From: Bacillus spizizenii TU-B-10
GTDB taxonomy: Bacteria; Bacillota; Bacilli; Bacillales; Bacillaceae
Direction of reading: 5' to 3'
NCBI RefSeq assembly: GCF_000227465.1
Contig: NC_016047.1
Coordinates: 821,001 to 885,000, forward strand
Length of the DNA stretch: 64,000 nt
The notes below the pieces were generated by a model that had not been told where the DNA came from, ran no database searches, and worked only from the letters and a program-made list of their open reading frames with translations. Both the position numbers and the translations under genes were made by a program. Positions 34,964 to 44,303 of this stretch are shown here, in pieces. Every line of letters begins with the position of its first letter. Positions within the stretch are counted from its first letter, which is position 1.

Positions 34964-36346
34964 ATGAAAATGAAACCCCCAGTAGAAAAAAACGAATACT
35001 ACGACGTGACATTTGAGGATTTGACCCACGAAGGAGCGGGCGTCGCAAAGGTTCAGGGCTTCCCGATCTTCGTGCCGAACGCCCTTCCGGAGGAAAAAGC
35101 CCAAATCAAAGTGACCCGAGTCAAAAAAGGGTTCGCCTTTGGCCGCCTGATTGAGCTGAAGGAAGAAAGCCCGCACAGAACTGACGCCCCATGTCCGATC
35201 TACAAGCAATGCGGAGGCTGCCAGCTTCAGCACATGACCTACGAAGGCCAGCTCTTGTTTAAACAGAAACAAGTCAAAGACGTCTTAGAACGGATCGGCA
35301 AGCTGGACCTGTCCAACGTCACCGTGCACCCGACACTCGGCATGCAAGACCCTTGGAACTACAGAAACAAAGCACAGGTGCCGGTAGGAGAACGAGAAGG
35401 CGGACTCGTCGCCGGATTTTATCAGCAAAGAAGCCATGACATCATCGACATGAGCGCCTGCCTGATCCAGCAATCTAAAAACGACGAAGCTGTCCAAGCC
35501 GTCAAAGACATTTGCGCCAAATACGGTGTCAAAGCCTACAATGAAGAACGCCACAAAGGCTGGCTCCGCCACATCATGGTCAGATACGGCGTTGTTACGG
35601 GCGAAATGATGATCGTTTTCATCACAAGAACAAACGATTTCCCGCATAAAGCGAAGATCATCGAAGACATCACAGCGCAATTCCCGCACGTCAAATCCAT
35701 CGTGCAAAACATCAATCCAAACAAAACAAACGTGATTTTCGGAAACGAAACAAACGTCATCTGGGGCGAAGAATACATCTACGACCTCATCGGAGACGTC
35801 AAATTCGCCATTTCCGCCAGATCGTTCTATCAGGTCAACCCGGAGCAAACAAAAGTGCTCTACGACAAAGCGCTGGAGTACGCGGAGCTTCAAGGGGAAG
35901 AAACCGTCATCGACGCCTATTGCGGCATCGGAACGATTTCTCTATTCTTGGCTAAGCAGGCGAAAAAAGTGTACGGTGTAGAAATCGTGTCCGAAGCGAT
36001 TGAGGACGCCAAGCGAAACGCTGAATTAAACGGCATCACAAACGCTGAGTTCGCGGTCGGGGAAGCGGAAACCGTGATTCCAAAGTGGTATGAAGAAGGC
36101 ATCACGGCCGATACACTAGTCGTAGACCCGCCAAGAAAAGGCTGCGACGAAGCCCTCCTGCGGACGATTGTGGAGATGAAACCGAAGCGAGTGGTGTACG
36201 TGTCCTGTAATCCTGGCACGCTTGCAAGGGATTTGCGGGTGCTTGAGGATGGCGGGTATGCGACACGCGAAGTGCAGCCTGTTGATATGTTTCCGCATAC
36301 GAATCATGTGGAGTGTGTGGCTGTGCTGGAGAGAAAAGATATATAA
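34964..36346 (+). CDS. rlmCD: 23S rRNA (uracil-5-)-methyltransferase RlmCD
   Basis: 460 residues. Methylates U747 and U1939 of 23S rRNA in B. subtilis. An N-terminal TRAM/OB domain ([19 protein letters not shown]) is followed by an iron-sulphur motif with Cys in [14 protein letters not shown], then a Rossmann methyltransferase with [14 protein letters not shown] (SAM) and the catalytic Cys in [16 protein letters not shown] after AAGAGGTG. It is the last core gene before the accessory island. In my memory of 168 this gene was called yefA. Confidence 0.95.
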   Translation: MKMKPPVEKNEYYDVTFEDLTHEGAGVAKVQGFPIFVPNALPEEKAQIKVTRVKKGFAFGRLIELKEESPHRTDAPCPIYKQCGGCQLQHMTYEGQLLFKQKQVKDVLERIGKLDLSNVTVHPTLGMQDPWNYRNKAQVPVGEREGGLVAGFYQQRSHDIIDMSACLIQQSKNDEAVQAVKDICAKYGVKAYNEERHKGWLRHIMVRYGVVTGEMMIVFITRTNDFPHKAKIIEDITAQFPHVKSIVQNINPNKTNVIFGNETNVIWGEEYIYDLIGDVKFAISARSFYQVNPEQTKVLYDKALEYAELQGEETVIDAYCGIGTISLFLAKQAKKVYGVEIVSEAIEDAKRNAELNGITNAEFAVGEAETVIPKWYEEGITADTLVVDPPRKGCDEALLRTIVEMKPKRVVYVSCNPGTLARDLRVLEDGGYATREVQPVDMFPHTNHVECVAVLERKDI

Positions 36347-36361
36347 GAAATTTTTAAAAAT

Positions 36362-36392
36362 AAAAGCCTCCCAAGATCAGGTGAGGCTTTTT
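36362..36392 (+). terminator. Terminator after rlmCD
   Basis: AAAAGCCTC (36362-36370) and GAGGCTTTT (36383-36391) with a 12-base loop and T-run. Confidence 0.85.
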
Positions 36393-36445
36393 ATATGATC
36401 GTCGTCTTTTAGGTATCTCATTTCTATATAGAGGTGTTTGAAATA

Positions 36446-37606
36446 ATGGCTAAAGTTTTAGATGATTCGAATTTAACCATACAAGAAAAAATGATTAAAG
36501 TAATAACAGAATATCATAAAGCTAAAAGAGAGATGTTTAAAGACCATCCTTTAGGGACACTTGTTCGTCATAAGATAAAGAAGTCTCTTTTTAAGGACGC
36601 CGAATTGGATCAAAAAATTTATCATATAGTAGGTTCGGTAGGACAAGGTAGATGGGCTGAGGTCCCATGGATCTCTGTCTTTATTAAGAACTTAACGATT
36701 TCAGCCACAAGAGGGTACTATATTGTATACTTGTTTAATGCAGATGGCAGTGGCTTTTATGTTAGTTTGAATCAAGGTTGGACATATTTTAAAGATAAAT
36801 ATGGAACAAAGCTAGGGAAGGAAAAAATAAAAAAAACAGCTTCTATGATTAGAGAAAAATTAAATACTATTCCTAAAAACATGAATCTTTTAAATATTGA
36901 TTTAAAGGGCAAGGGTGATCTTGCTAGAGGATATGAACTAGGACATATATGTGGACGATACTATGATGTGAGTAATATACCTAGTAAGGAAACATTCATA
37001 ACCGATTTACAAGAATTGTTGATTACATATAAAGAAATAGAAGGTCTGATTGGACAGAGATCGATAGAACAGTTCAATGATTTCATTTTATTACAGGAAG
37101 ACGGACTATATATGGAAGATACGAATAATGAAGAGCAATATCAGCTAGCAGTTCAGCATTTTATTATATCTGAGAGTGTAAAAAACACATATAAAGTAAA
37201 TCAAAAGAAAGAACGTCCAGAACCAATTTATTATAAAGGTGGACAAAAGCAATGGACAAGGAATGCAAGTCTAGCCTCAATGGCTATGATGCTTTCAAAT
37301 TACACTTGTGAAATTGACGACTCCCATAAAACATTTATATCTAAATCTACCAATAAGCCTTTTGTTGAGTGTCATCATCTTGTGCCTATAGCTAAGCAAG
37401 ATGAATTCCAATATGACTTGGATCAACTAGAGAACCTGGTAAGTTTATGTCCACTTTGTCATCGTCTTATACATTTAGGTAGAGATGAAGATAAAGAAAA
37501 ACTTTTAAAAAAATTGTTTGATCAGCGAAAGGATCAATTGAAACGTATAGGTATAGAAATAACCTTTTCAGATCTTAAAGTGATTTACGGTTGTCAAAGC
37601 GAGTGA
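36446..37606 (+). CDS. MrcB-N (DUF3578) / HNH nuclease-like protein
   Basis: 386 residues from the ATG at 36446, after AGAGGTG; a TTG at 36434 is weaker. The first 180 residues resemble the MrcB N-terminal (DUF3578) domain: VGSVGQGRWAEVPWISVF followed by GYYIVYLFNADGSGFYVSLNQGW. The C-terminus is a McrA-like HNH nuclease: C288, ECHHLVPI (His310-His311), ENLVSLCPLCHRLIH (Asn330, C335, C338, H339). Such proteins cut modified DNA or accompany restriction systems. No methylase or helicase lies beside it. The gene is strikingly AT-rich against rlmCD. By position it may match YeeC of 168 (from memory, unverified). Confidence 0.8.
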   Translation: MAKVLDDSNLTIQEKMIKVITEYHKAKREMFKDHPLGTLVRHKIKKSLFKDAELDQKIYHIVGSVGQGRWAEVPWISVFIKNLTISATRGYYIVYLFNADGSGFYVSLNQGWTYFKDKYGTKLGKEKIKKTASMIREKLNTIPKNMNLLNIDLKGKGDLARGYELGHICGRYYDVSNIPSKETFITDLQELLITYKEIEGLIGQRSIEQFNDFILLQEDGLYMEDTNNEEQYQLAVQHFIISESVKNTYKVNQKKERPEPIYYKGGQKQWTRNASLASMAMMLSNYTCEIDDSHKTFISKSTNKPFVECHHLVPIAKQDEFQYDLDQLENLVSLCPLCHRLIHLGRDEDKEKLLKKLFDQRKDQLKRIGIEITFSDLKVIYGCQSE

Positions 37607-37789
37607 AATCATTTGTATTGTTTTTTTTGGAAGTATTAATCCTCTAATTATTGATTATAGCAGGTCTGTTGTTGCTATCAATAGTTTTAAGCGCATTATT
37701 GACTCTTGGTAATACTATAGTAAGAACTAATTTTGAAAACTGTTCATTTAGAAAAAGGTGAGGGTGGGGATATATCCAGAGCTCTGTTC

Positions 37790-38066
37790 TTAAACTTTTC
37801 GCCAGCTATTTAAAAGCTTTTCTGTTTTATGCATTTCTCTGAGCATCGGATTCATGTAGTCGTTAGCTGATTCTAGATATGCTCTTGTCAGAGTATTTAG
37901 TTTATTTTTAACTTTAGAGAGACCTTCTTCGAATTGTTCCTTTGTTGAATGTTGGATCTTTTTAATATGTTTTCACCATTGGAGTTGGATTCTTTTGATT
38001 AATTGTTTTTATTACTATGATTGTTAAATTTATTTGTTTTATTAATTCTTTTCTTACTGTCAAGGT
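37790..38066 (-). pseudogene. Degenerate small ORF, probably LXG-locus remnant
   Basis: On the minus strand a 60-codon stretch (37972-37790) has protein-like composition: helical, charged, with KEQFEEGLSKVKNKLNTL near its start and ending MHKTEKLLNSWRKV before a TAA. No start codon with a ribosome-binding site lies in this frame. About 90 bases upstream AAAAGGAG precedes a TTG (about 38064), but its frame stops early, and two frame changes would be needed to join the parts. It looks like a broken gene, perhaps an orphan immunity or small LXG-partner protein. Family not recognised. Confidence 0.4.
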
Positions 38067-38102
38067 GATGCTCCTTTTATAAAGTGAGATGAGATAAAAA
38101 TA

Positions 38103-38123
38103 AAGCCCTCAAGTAAGAGGGCT
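38103..38123 (-). terminator. Terminator of the LXG toxin-immunity operon
   Basis: AAGCCCTC and GAGGGCTT form an 8-bp stem around a 6-base loop. On the minus strand a TTTATTTTTAT tract follows, 25 bases after the immunity stop. Confidence 0.85.
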
Positions 38124-38147
38124 TCATATTTATTTAGAATTTTTTAC

Positions 38148-38543
38148 TTAAACATAGGATACTGCACCAATAAATTTAAATGAATAGTTTTTATCGTTTA
38201 TTTCTTTCTCCCTGCCGTCATATTCAAAATTATATAAAAGAACTGCAGCATTGATTTGTTCAGGAATTGCGGTACCTATTATGTTCTCAAATCGAGGTAA
38301 GATGAAACTATCGTACGAACAGCCGCCAATTAGTTCAGATAAATTATTACAATTTTTTTTATGTGCTACTTTTTCTATAAAATCTTCATCTAAATCATCG
38401 ATATCTATATCAAAGTCAATTAAAAATTGGGAAGGAAGAAAATCACCCTCATCTTCATTGTAATCTAATTCAACATATTTACTTAATGATTCATCATCAT
38501 TTATACTTCCGATCCACAATGATACGAAATTTTGACGTTCCAT
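38148..38543 (-). CDS. Probable immunity protein, Imm22/DUF4284-like
   Basis: 131 residues, acidic (long Asp/Glu-rich stretch, DFDIDIDDLDEDF). FVSLWIGSINDDESLSKYVELDY at the start resembles the Imm22/DUF4284 pattern (VSLWxG...L..Y). The ATG at 38541-38543 has a perfect AGGAGG site on the minus strand, 12 bases after the toxin stop, so the pair forms one operon. By position and composition it should neutralise the C-terminal toxin domain next to it. It is not YezG, the YeeF partner in 168 as I recall. AT-rich like the toxin 3' end. Confidence 0.75.
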   Translation of the reverse strand: MERQNFVSLWIGSINDDESLSKYVELDYNEDEGDFLPSQFLIDFDIDIDDLDEDFIEKVAHKKNCNNLSELIGGCSYDSFILPRFENIIGTAIPEQINAAVLLYNFEYDGREKEINDKNYSFKFIGAVSYV

Positions 38544-38555
38544 ATTAACCTCCTA

Positions 38556-40445
38556 TTATTTAATCCTTAATCCTTCTGGCAGGGCTGCCGCTCCACCTTT
38601 TAGCCTATAGTTTGCCCAATTATTTAATCTTCGGACAAACATATTATAGTTTAAGGATGAATCAATAATTCCTAGCAATTCATTATGAGCAGCGGTTGAA
38701 CCCAATCCTCCGTGTTTACCAATTGGATTCACAAACTCGACTTTGTTTATGGCAGTTCTTAAATCTCTAATTTGTTCAGCTGTAACTCCCCAATGTTTGA
38801 AAGTAGGGGCCCGAGAAACTAAATGCCATTCGTGCATGCCGCCGGGTGCTCTCAATTGTCTTTCAATTGCTCTTCTAATTTTCTTATCTGTCCAAAGCTC
38901 ATCAAGTTGCTTCGTTGTTAATGAGTTAAACCAATTATTAAATTCACCACTTTTTACTGTAGGAATTATTGTTTTTCTAGGTTTCTTTATGTTCTGTGTT
39001 TTTCTTTCAGTTTTTTGTAAAGCATTTGATTTCTGTTCTTCAATTTCTTTTTTCAGAAGCGATGTATTCTTTACATTATGCGTATTCTCAATATCCTGAG
39101 CAATTCCTGCAAAAGCGACTTGATTTTTACCTTTTAATAAAGCACTGCTGAAATCTTTTGTTTTCTGGATTCCTGTCTTTACATGTTTAGTAGTAGCTTT
39201 TTCTCCGGCTTCAAGCACTTTATCTACTTTGGCAGCACCTGCTTTACCAAGTTTGCTTGTTACTTTCACAGCAGAGCCAGCGCCTTTTAGTCCAACGAGG
39301 CTCCCGACCACATAGGTAATATAATGAGATCTGGAGTATGCATCTCCGTTAACCATTTTATCATTCCATGAATCCGCTATGTTTGTCCATATGATTTTTG
39401 CATAGGAAGGTGTCTTCAATACAGTTGAAATTGTTTTGGCTAATTTTTGTTCTTCGGAGAGCTGGGAAAACTCCCAAGCCCCGACAGCTAAATCTTTAAC
39501 GCCAGTCACAGTATCCTTAGCGACATCGTAGAGACCGACTCCAACTCCTTTCAGGACTTCCCATGTGGTTTCGCCAACTTCTTCGAGCTGTTTTGCTTGC
39601 TCAAGCTGTACCACATACTGTAACTGTGCAGGCTCAAGATTCTCATATCCAATCTTCTTCGCAATTTCTAAATATTCATCCGGATCTGATATACCATCCG
39701 CAAGTTTTTTCTTTAATTCTTTGATCTCACGTTCCTTCGCTTCCTCTTTCTTAATCTTCAAGTAAGCATCCGTCCGCTTTTCAATATCGCCTTTTTTCTT
39801 ATGTATGTCACTCTCACGGTACGCCTTGGCGTTGTAGTGGATGGGTGTGGCGTTTTTGCCTTTGCCTGTTGCTTCTTGGAGCTTTTGGAAGTCGGACTTG
39901 ATGAATTGTTCGTTTGGTTCTGACAGGGCGTATTCTGTCTTCAGGTCTTCGTCCAAGGCGTCCAATTTTTCCAGTGTTTTTTTGCGTTTGTCGTTGGCAT
40001 CGGCCAGCTCGTCTTTGAAGGTTTCTGTTGAAAACAGGTCGAGCGGGAGGATGGCGTTGATATCGTGCAGGATGTCTTTCATCGCTTTTTTCTGTTCGGA
40101 CATGATGGACTTCGATTTTTTATGGGCATTTGCCAGTTCGTGCTCCAGGAAGGACTCTTCGATGTATGAGTCTGAGAGGCCTTTGTCCTCGGCGGCTCCG
40201 GCGATGCTGTTGAAAAATGCGATTTTCATGTCAATATAGTCGATCCATTGGTCGGTGACGCCGACGTGGTCGTGATAGAAGGCTTTGATGTTGCTGGCGC
40301 CTTTTCCTGAGAATTCGCTGTCACTGAGATCAGCGACGCTTTTTAACGCTTTTCTCAAGTTGACCATTTGCGTTCTTAGTTCTTTATACTCTTTTGCACG
40401 GTCTGTTGCTTCAGAAAGCAGTGTTTTGGCTTCAAGTACTTTCAT
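38556..40445 (-). CDS. yeeF: LXG-domain polymorphic toxin (YeeF-type N-terminus)
   Basis: 629 residues from the second ATG (40443-40445), 8 bases after AGAAGGG; an ATG two codons earlier is spaced too close. Residues 1 to about 235 form the LXG domain ([20 protein letters not shown], coiled-coil rich), exported by the Yuk-type T7 secretion system. The middle holds Gly/Ala-rich helices (about 300-400). The C-terminal domain, about 500-629, carries His538 and His541 in [11 protein letters not shown], His578 in GKHGGLGS and His587 in [11 protein letters not shown], suggesting a metal-dependent nuclease of unclassified type. The N-terminal part matches 168 YeeF in memory, but the C-terminus does not. 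Symbol given for the N-terminal match only. Confidence 0.85.
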   Translation of the reverse strand: MKVLEAKTLLSEATDRAKEYKELRTQMVNLRKALKSVADLSDSEFSGKGASNIKAFYHDHVGVTDQWIDYIDMKIAFFNSIAGAAEDKGLSDSYIEESFLEHELANAHKKSKSIMSEQKKAMKDILHDINAILPLDLFSTETFKDELADANDKRKKTLEKLDALDEDLKTEYALSEPNEQFIKSDFQKLQEATGKGKNATPIHYNAKAYRESDIHKKKGDIEKRTDAYLKIKKEEAKEREIKELKKKLADGISDPDEYLEIAKKIGYENLEPAQLQYVVQLEQAKQLEEVGETTWEVLKGVGVGLYDVAKDTVTGVKDLAVGAWEFSQLSEEQKLAKTISTVLKTPSYAKIIWTNIADSWNDKMVNGDAYSRSHYITYVVGSLVGLKGAGSAVKVTSKLGKAGAAKVDKVLEAGEKATTKHVKTGIQKTKDFSSALLKGKNQVAFAGIAQDIENTHNVKNTSLLKKEIEEQKSNALQKTERKTQNIKKPRKTIIPTVKSGEFNNWFNSLTTKQLDELWTDKKIRRAIERQLRAPGGMHEWHLVSRAPTFKHWGVTAEQIRDLRTAINKVEFVNPIGKHGGLGSTAAHNELLGIIDSSLNYNMFVRRLNNWANYRLKGGAAALPEGLRIK

Positions 40446-40610
40446 GACCATTTCCCTTCTTTTGTTCGCTCAATATCAAAATTTTACCACGGAGCGGGAT
40501 GGGGGTGGGTGTGAGAACGTGTTTTGGTGGAAAAATGAGCCATTAGGCATGTGCCTATATACACAGATTTGATATGATGATGATAATCAATAAAAAGGGG
40601 AAGAGCTCAT

Positions 40611-40947
40611 TTGGGTAAAGATTTCTTAATCATAAAGATCAAGGATATTCAAAAAGGCGACACGCTAACAAACCGCGCCTGCGGGAACTGGGATATGAAA
40701 TTATCCAGGGCAAAGGAATGTAAACGGGCAATTGTTGTTCGGAGCGGTGTAATTTTAAATGTTTACAAGATCGTTGACGCTTGGGAATCTGATGAACCCG
40801 CCAAGATCACTAAAACGAATAATAGACCGGTTTCAATTGACAGAGTGCCGTGATTATTCTTATTTAATTGGCAGTACACTGAAAACAAAAACGCAAAATC
40901 CGGTTTCGAGTCTATCCTTAGAAACTTTAATGGAACTAGTAAAATAA
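40611..40947 (+). pseudogene. Small gene broken by a single-base frameshift
   Basis: From a TTG at 40611 (after AAAAGGGGAAG) the frame reads 80 residues with RACGNWDMKLSRAKECKRAIVV then VRSGVILNVYKIVDAW, and stops at 40853. In the +1 frame from 40852, DYSYLIGSTLKTKTQNPVSSL continues to a stop at 40947. Dropping one base near 40851 joins both into a protein of about 112 residues. This layout (a GxW...RAKxA...GVIxxVY...W start and a xxxGxxxK...QNPxxxL end) is one I know from small uncharacterised accessory proteins. Could be a genuine frameshift, a sequencing error or programmed slippage. Confidence 0.55.
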
Positions 40948-40959
40948 AAGGAGCCCAGC

Positions 40960-41880
40960 ATGTATCTCTATAAAGTAAACAACCAAAATCAGATAGAAGA
41001 TATTCGCGAGAAACCCTTTAAAAAAGAAAAAGAGATTCAGGATTTATGTGAGACAAATCTTCAGCAGATGTTAGGTCTCAGGTTTGTAAAATCCGAATTC
41101 AGGATTAATAATTTCCGCATTGATACGTTAGCGTTTGATGATGAGACAAGTGCTTTCGTGATTATCGAGTATAAAAATACGAAGAACTTCAGTGTTGTTG
41201 ATCAGGGCTACGCCTATTTAGCGGCAATGCTCAATCATAAAGCTGATTTTATTCTAGAGTACAATGAGAATCATGAACGTCCCTTAAAGCGGGATGATGT
41301 GGACTGGTCGCAGTCGAAGGTTATTTTTATATCTCCTGTTTTTACGGTGTATCAAAAGCAATCTATCCATTTTAAAGATCTGCCCATTGAATTATGGGAG
41401 GTGAAAAGATACGAAAATGATCTGATTCAGTTGAATCAAATGAAGGCTGATGGCGTCTCTGAGTCGATTAAGACCATTTCGCAGCAAAGTGAGACCATTC
41501 AAGAGGTCAGCAAAGAAATTAAAGTGTTTTCTGAAGAGGATCATCTTGCAGATAAGCCGTTTGACATCGTAGAGATTTATCAGCAGCTAAAAGAATTCAT
41601 TTTAAACTTGGACGATCATATCTCAATCAAACCGACGAAGCTTTATATTGCGTTTACGTCAAATAAGCGAAACTTCGTTGATATTCTTCTTTTAAAAAGC
41701 GGACTTAAGGTGTGGGTGAATATGAAAAAGGGAGAATTGGATGATCCCGAAGAGAGAATGCGAGATGTCTCTGAGACCGGTCACTGGGGAAATGGCGACT
41801 ACGAGGTTTTCATAAAGGACGACGAACACATTGAATATATCATGGGATTGATCAAGCAATCCTATGAGAAAAATAAGTGA
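40960..41880 (+). CDS. PD-(D/E)XK nuclease-like protein with DUF5655 domain
   Basis: 306 residues. The N-terminal part fits a PD-(D/E)XK endonuclease fold: Asp55 in NFRIDTLAFD, Glu70 and Lys72 in VIIEYKNTKN, and Gln82 in VVDQGYAYLAAML. The C-terminal part (about 195-300) matches DUF5655: FTSNKRNFVDILLLKSGLKVW and VSETGHWGNGDYEVFI. Proteins of this build resemble DUF91/NucS-type nucleases of accessory regions and may act in DNA repair or defence. ATG after AAAAGGAG, 12 bases past the frameshifted gene, so probably one operon. No partner helicase is visible. Confidence 0.8.
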   Translation: MYLYKVNNQNQIEDIREKPFKKEKEIQDLCETNLQQMLGLRFVKSEFRINNFRIDTLAFDDETSAFVIIEYKNTKNFSVVDQGYAYLAAMLNHKADFILEYNENHERPLKRDDVDWSQSKVIFISPVFTVYQKQSIHFKDLPIELWEVKRYENDLIQLNQMKADGVSESIKTISQQSETIQEVSKEIKVFSEEDHLADKPFDIVEIYQQLKEFILNLDDHISIKPTKLYIAFTSNKRNFVDILLLKSGLKVWVNMKKGELDDPEERMRDVSETGHWGNGDYEVFIKDDEHIEYIMGLIKQSYEKNK

Positions 41881-41907
41881 GAACTTCCATTGAGAAGTTC
41901 TTTTTTT
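41880..41907 (+). terminator. Terminator after the DUF5655 gene
   Basis: GAACTTC (41881-41887) and GAAGTTC (41894-41900), then seven T residues. Confidence 0.85.
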
Positions 41908-41983
41908 ATTGGGTTACAAGGGAAATGTGCAGAGCATGTTGAAAACGATATAGAGTTTTGAACCATATACTGGAGCTGTTTAT

Positions 41984-42997
41984 ATGAAAAAGCGTTTTAT
42001 ACTATTGGGCTTGTTCGCAAGTGTTTTAATGTTGGCTGCATATATTTACTCTCAAAATAAGAACACATATCCGGTCACAACTTCCTCTATCCACCCCGAA
42101 GAAGACCGCATCTTTTTTATCTATTCCAACCCTCTCATAAAAGAGAGCACGCTGCTTTCGACCTCAACAGGCGAAAGATTTAACAGGCGCACCTTCAAGG
42201 TGGCGGATGTGCCTTACATTCAAACGAAATCTTACACAGCAACTGACATTGTATTATTAGCGGAGCATGAGCCTTTTTATTACACGCTGGAGAAGGATGT
42301 GATCAAAGAGCATCCGCTGTCAGATCCATTTGCGTTTTGGTATGAGGGGAAGGATGTCTCTGTTAAGGCCTATAACGTTGATACGACGGGGAATGAGATC
42401 CACATAAACGACAGAAAAACGAAAAAGAAACATCAGCTCACCTTGCCTTCGCTTGTCACGATGGGGTCGAGTGATGAGAACTATATTTATATCATTCAAA
42501 GCATGTCTATTTACGTGATCGACAGAAACACAGAGGAAATCATAGAGACCCTGAGCTTAGCCTCATACGCTGATAAATTCGCAGACTCGGAGGAATTTAT
42601 TGTCGCGAGCTCGCAGCATGAACTGACTGTGATTGAAAAAGGGACATGGAAGACGACATATATTCCGTATCCTGATGATCTTGAATACGCTGATACCGTG
42701 TACTATGACAAAGAAAGCGGCAGGTTTTACGTGACGTACGAAGACAAAGAGGGTGAGGCGAACTTGCTGGAATATGGGAAGGATTTTTCTTTTCATACAT
42801 ACGACTTGAAATTCCCTTATATGGAGGGGAAGTTTAAGGGGAATCAACTGTATATTGTTGCCCAGGAAGAGCATAAAAAGGGCATTGGCGGATATGTGGG
42901 TGTGTTTGATATTCGATCTAAGGAGAAGCTTTATCAGTTTGATTTGCCTGAGGAATGGGTGAAGGTTCAGGATTTTGTTGTGGTTGACAATAAGTGA
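41984..42997 (+). CDS. Membrane-anchored beta-propeller-like protein of unknown function
   Basis: 337 residues. One N-terminal hydrophobic segment (about 5-23, FILLGLFASVLMLAAYIYS) with no lipobox Cys suggests an uncleaved anchor and an outside domain. The rest is beta-rich with repeated short strands, such as DENYIYIIQSMSIYVIDRNTEEIIETLSL and YYDKESGRFYVTYED, like WD/YVTN propellers. I do not recognise a family. It sits at the edge between the accessory island and rapH, with its own terminator. Base composition is closer to the core than to the island. Confidence 0.65.
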   Translation: MKKRFILLGLFASVLMLAAYIYSQNKNTYPVTTSSIHPEEDRIFFIYSNPLIKESTLLSTSTGERFNRRTFKVADVPYIQTKSYTATDIVLLAEHEPFYYTLEKDVIKEHPLSDPFAFWYEGKDVSVKAYNVDTTGNEIHINDRKTKKKHQLTLPSLVTMGSSDENYIYIIQSMSIYVIDRNTEEIIETLSLASYADKFADSEEFIVASSQHELTVIEKGTWKTTYIPYPDDLEYADTVYYDKESGRFYVTYEDKEGEANLLEYGKDFSFHTYDLKFPYMEGKFKGNQLYIVAQEEHKKGIGGYVGVFDIRSKEKLYQFDLPEEWVKVQDFVVVDNK

Positions 42998-43020
42998 ATG
43001 CGTAAATGACTAGAATGATA

Positions 43021-43050
43021 TGGGACCCTTGCCTAAAGGGGCCTTTTTTG
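43021..43050 (+). terminator. Terminator after the propeller-like gene
   Basis: GGGACCCTT and AAGGGGCC form an imperfect stem around GCCTA, followed by TTTTTT. Confidence 0.75.
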
Positions 43051-43099
43051 CCGAGAAAAACAAATTGACAGGATGAAAAAACAATTTCTTCCTTCTGTG

Positions 43100-43128
43100 T
43101 TGTTTTCAAAATTTGGGATTGATAGAAT
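43100..43128 (+). promoter_or_regulatory. Candidate promoter of rapH-phrH
   Basis: TTGTTT (43100-43105) and TAGAAT (43123-43128) with a 17-base spacer, 33 bases before the rapH start. Confidence 0.55.
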
Positions 43129-43160
43129 ATGACATATCTTATAGAGAGGGAGGGAAGCCG

Positions 43161-44303
43161 TTGAGTCAAGCCATACCGTCTTCGCGTGTTGGTGTTAAAA
43201 TTAATGAATGGTACAAGATGATTCGCCAGTTCAGTGTTCCGGATGCTGAGGTTTTGAAAGCGGAGGTGGAGCAGGACATTCAGCAGATGGAAGAAGACCA
43301 GGATTTACTGATCTATTATTCTCTCATGTGTTTTCGGCACCAGCTGATGCTGGATTATTTGGAGCCGGGACAAACATACGGGAATCGCCCTACAGTGACA
43401 GAGCTTCTGGAAACAATTGAAACTCCTCAGAAAAAACTCACAGGCCTTTTGAAATACTACTCTTTGTTTTTCCGCGGCATGTATGAATTTGATCAGAAAG
43501 AATATGTGGAAGCGATCGGGTTTTATCGCGAGGCGGAGAAAGAACTGCCGTTTCTGTCAGATGAAATTGAGAAAGCGGAATTCCATTTTAAAGTGGCAGA
43601 GGCGTATTACCATATGAAGCAAACCCATGTGTCGATGCATCATATCCTTCAGGCCCTAGACATTTATCATAAGCATCCCCTATACAGCATTAGAACAATC
43701 CAAAGCTTGTTTGTGATCGCCGGCAACTATGATGATTTCAAGCATTATGATAGAGCCCTCCCGCATTTAGAAACGGCGCTGGAGTTGGCAATGGATATTC
43801 AAAACGACCGATTTATCGCCATTTCTCTGTTGAACATCGCGAATAGTTATGACAGATCAGGAGACGATCAGATGGCTATACATCACTTTCAAAAAGCGGC
43901 GAAAGTAAGCAGGGAAACAGTCCCTGATCTGCTTCCGAAAGTCTTGTTTGGGTTAAGCTGGACATTATGTAAAGCAGGCCAAACACAGAAGGCGTTTCAG
44001 TTCATAGAGGAAGGATTAGAACATATTGCAACCTATCCAAATGCGGGGCCCCACAAACTCTATAGAGAATTGTATCTGTTCTTGCAGGCAGTTTACAAAG
44101 AGGTTGTTGACGAACGCAAAATTCATGATCTTTTAAGCTATTTCGAAAAAAAGAACTTGCACGCTTACATTGAAGCATGTGCCCGAAGTGCTGCGGCTGT
44201 TTTTGAAAGCCGCTGTCATTTTGAACATGCTGCTGCGTTTTATCGGAAAGTGCTGAAAGCGCAAGATGATATTCAAAAAGGAGAGTGTTTATATGCCTAT
44301 TAA
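43161..44303 (+). CDS. rapH: Response regulator aspartate phosphatase RapH
   Basis: 380 residues. The start was placed at the TTG at 43161, which follows GAGGGAGGG and gives the known SQAIPSSRVGVKINEWYKMI terminus; an ATG at 43113 has no good site. An N-terminal three-helix bundle is followed by six or more tetratricopeptide repeats that bind the Phr peptide. RapH dephosphorylates Spo0F~P and also blocks ComA, linking sporulation and competence. phrH overlaps its end by 11 bases. Assignment to RapH comes from close sequence recall. Confidence 0.93.
   Translation: MSQAIPSSRVGVKINEWYKMIRQFSVPDAEVLKAEVEQDIQQMEEDQDLLIYYSLMCFRHQLMLDYLEPGQTYGNRPTVTELLETIETPQKKLTGLLKYYSLFFRGMYEFDQKEYVEAIGFYREAEKELPFLSDEIEKAEFHFKVAEAYYHMKQTHVSMHHILQALDIYHKHPLYSIRTIQSLFVIAGNYDDFKHYDRALPHLETALELAMDIQNDRFIAISLLNIANSYDRSGDDQMAIHHFQKAAKVSRETVPDLLPKVLFGLSWTLCKAGQTQKAFQFIEEGLEHIATYPNAGPHKLYRELYLFLQAVYKEVVDERKIHDLLSYFEKKNLHAYIEACARSAAAVFESRCHFEHAAAFYRKVLKAQDDIQKGECLYAY

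Larger units (their letters stand above)
37607..38147. other. AT-rich intergenic region with gene remnant
   Basis: 541 bases between the HNH gene and the immunity gene. It contains a degenerate minus-strand reading frame (37790-38066, listed separately) and the terminator of the toxin-immunity operon (38103-38123). The first 180 bases hold nothing recognisable. Confidence 0.6.

Noticed and set aside
39841..40239. 132-residue open frame antisense to the LXG toxin
   Set aside because: Ser/Phe-rich shadow of the coiled-coil coding strand, without a start signal.
36400..42000. Whole accessory segment as a prophage or integrative element
   Set aside because: No integrase, transposase, tRNA site or flanking direct repeats could be seen; local recombination is the simpler reading.
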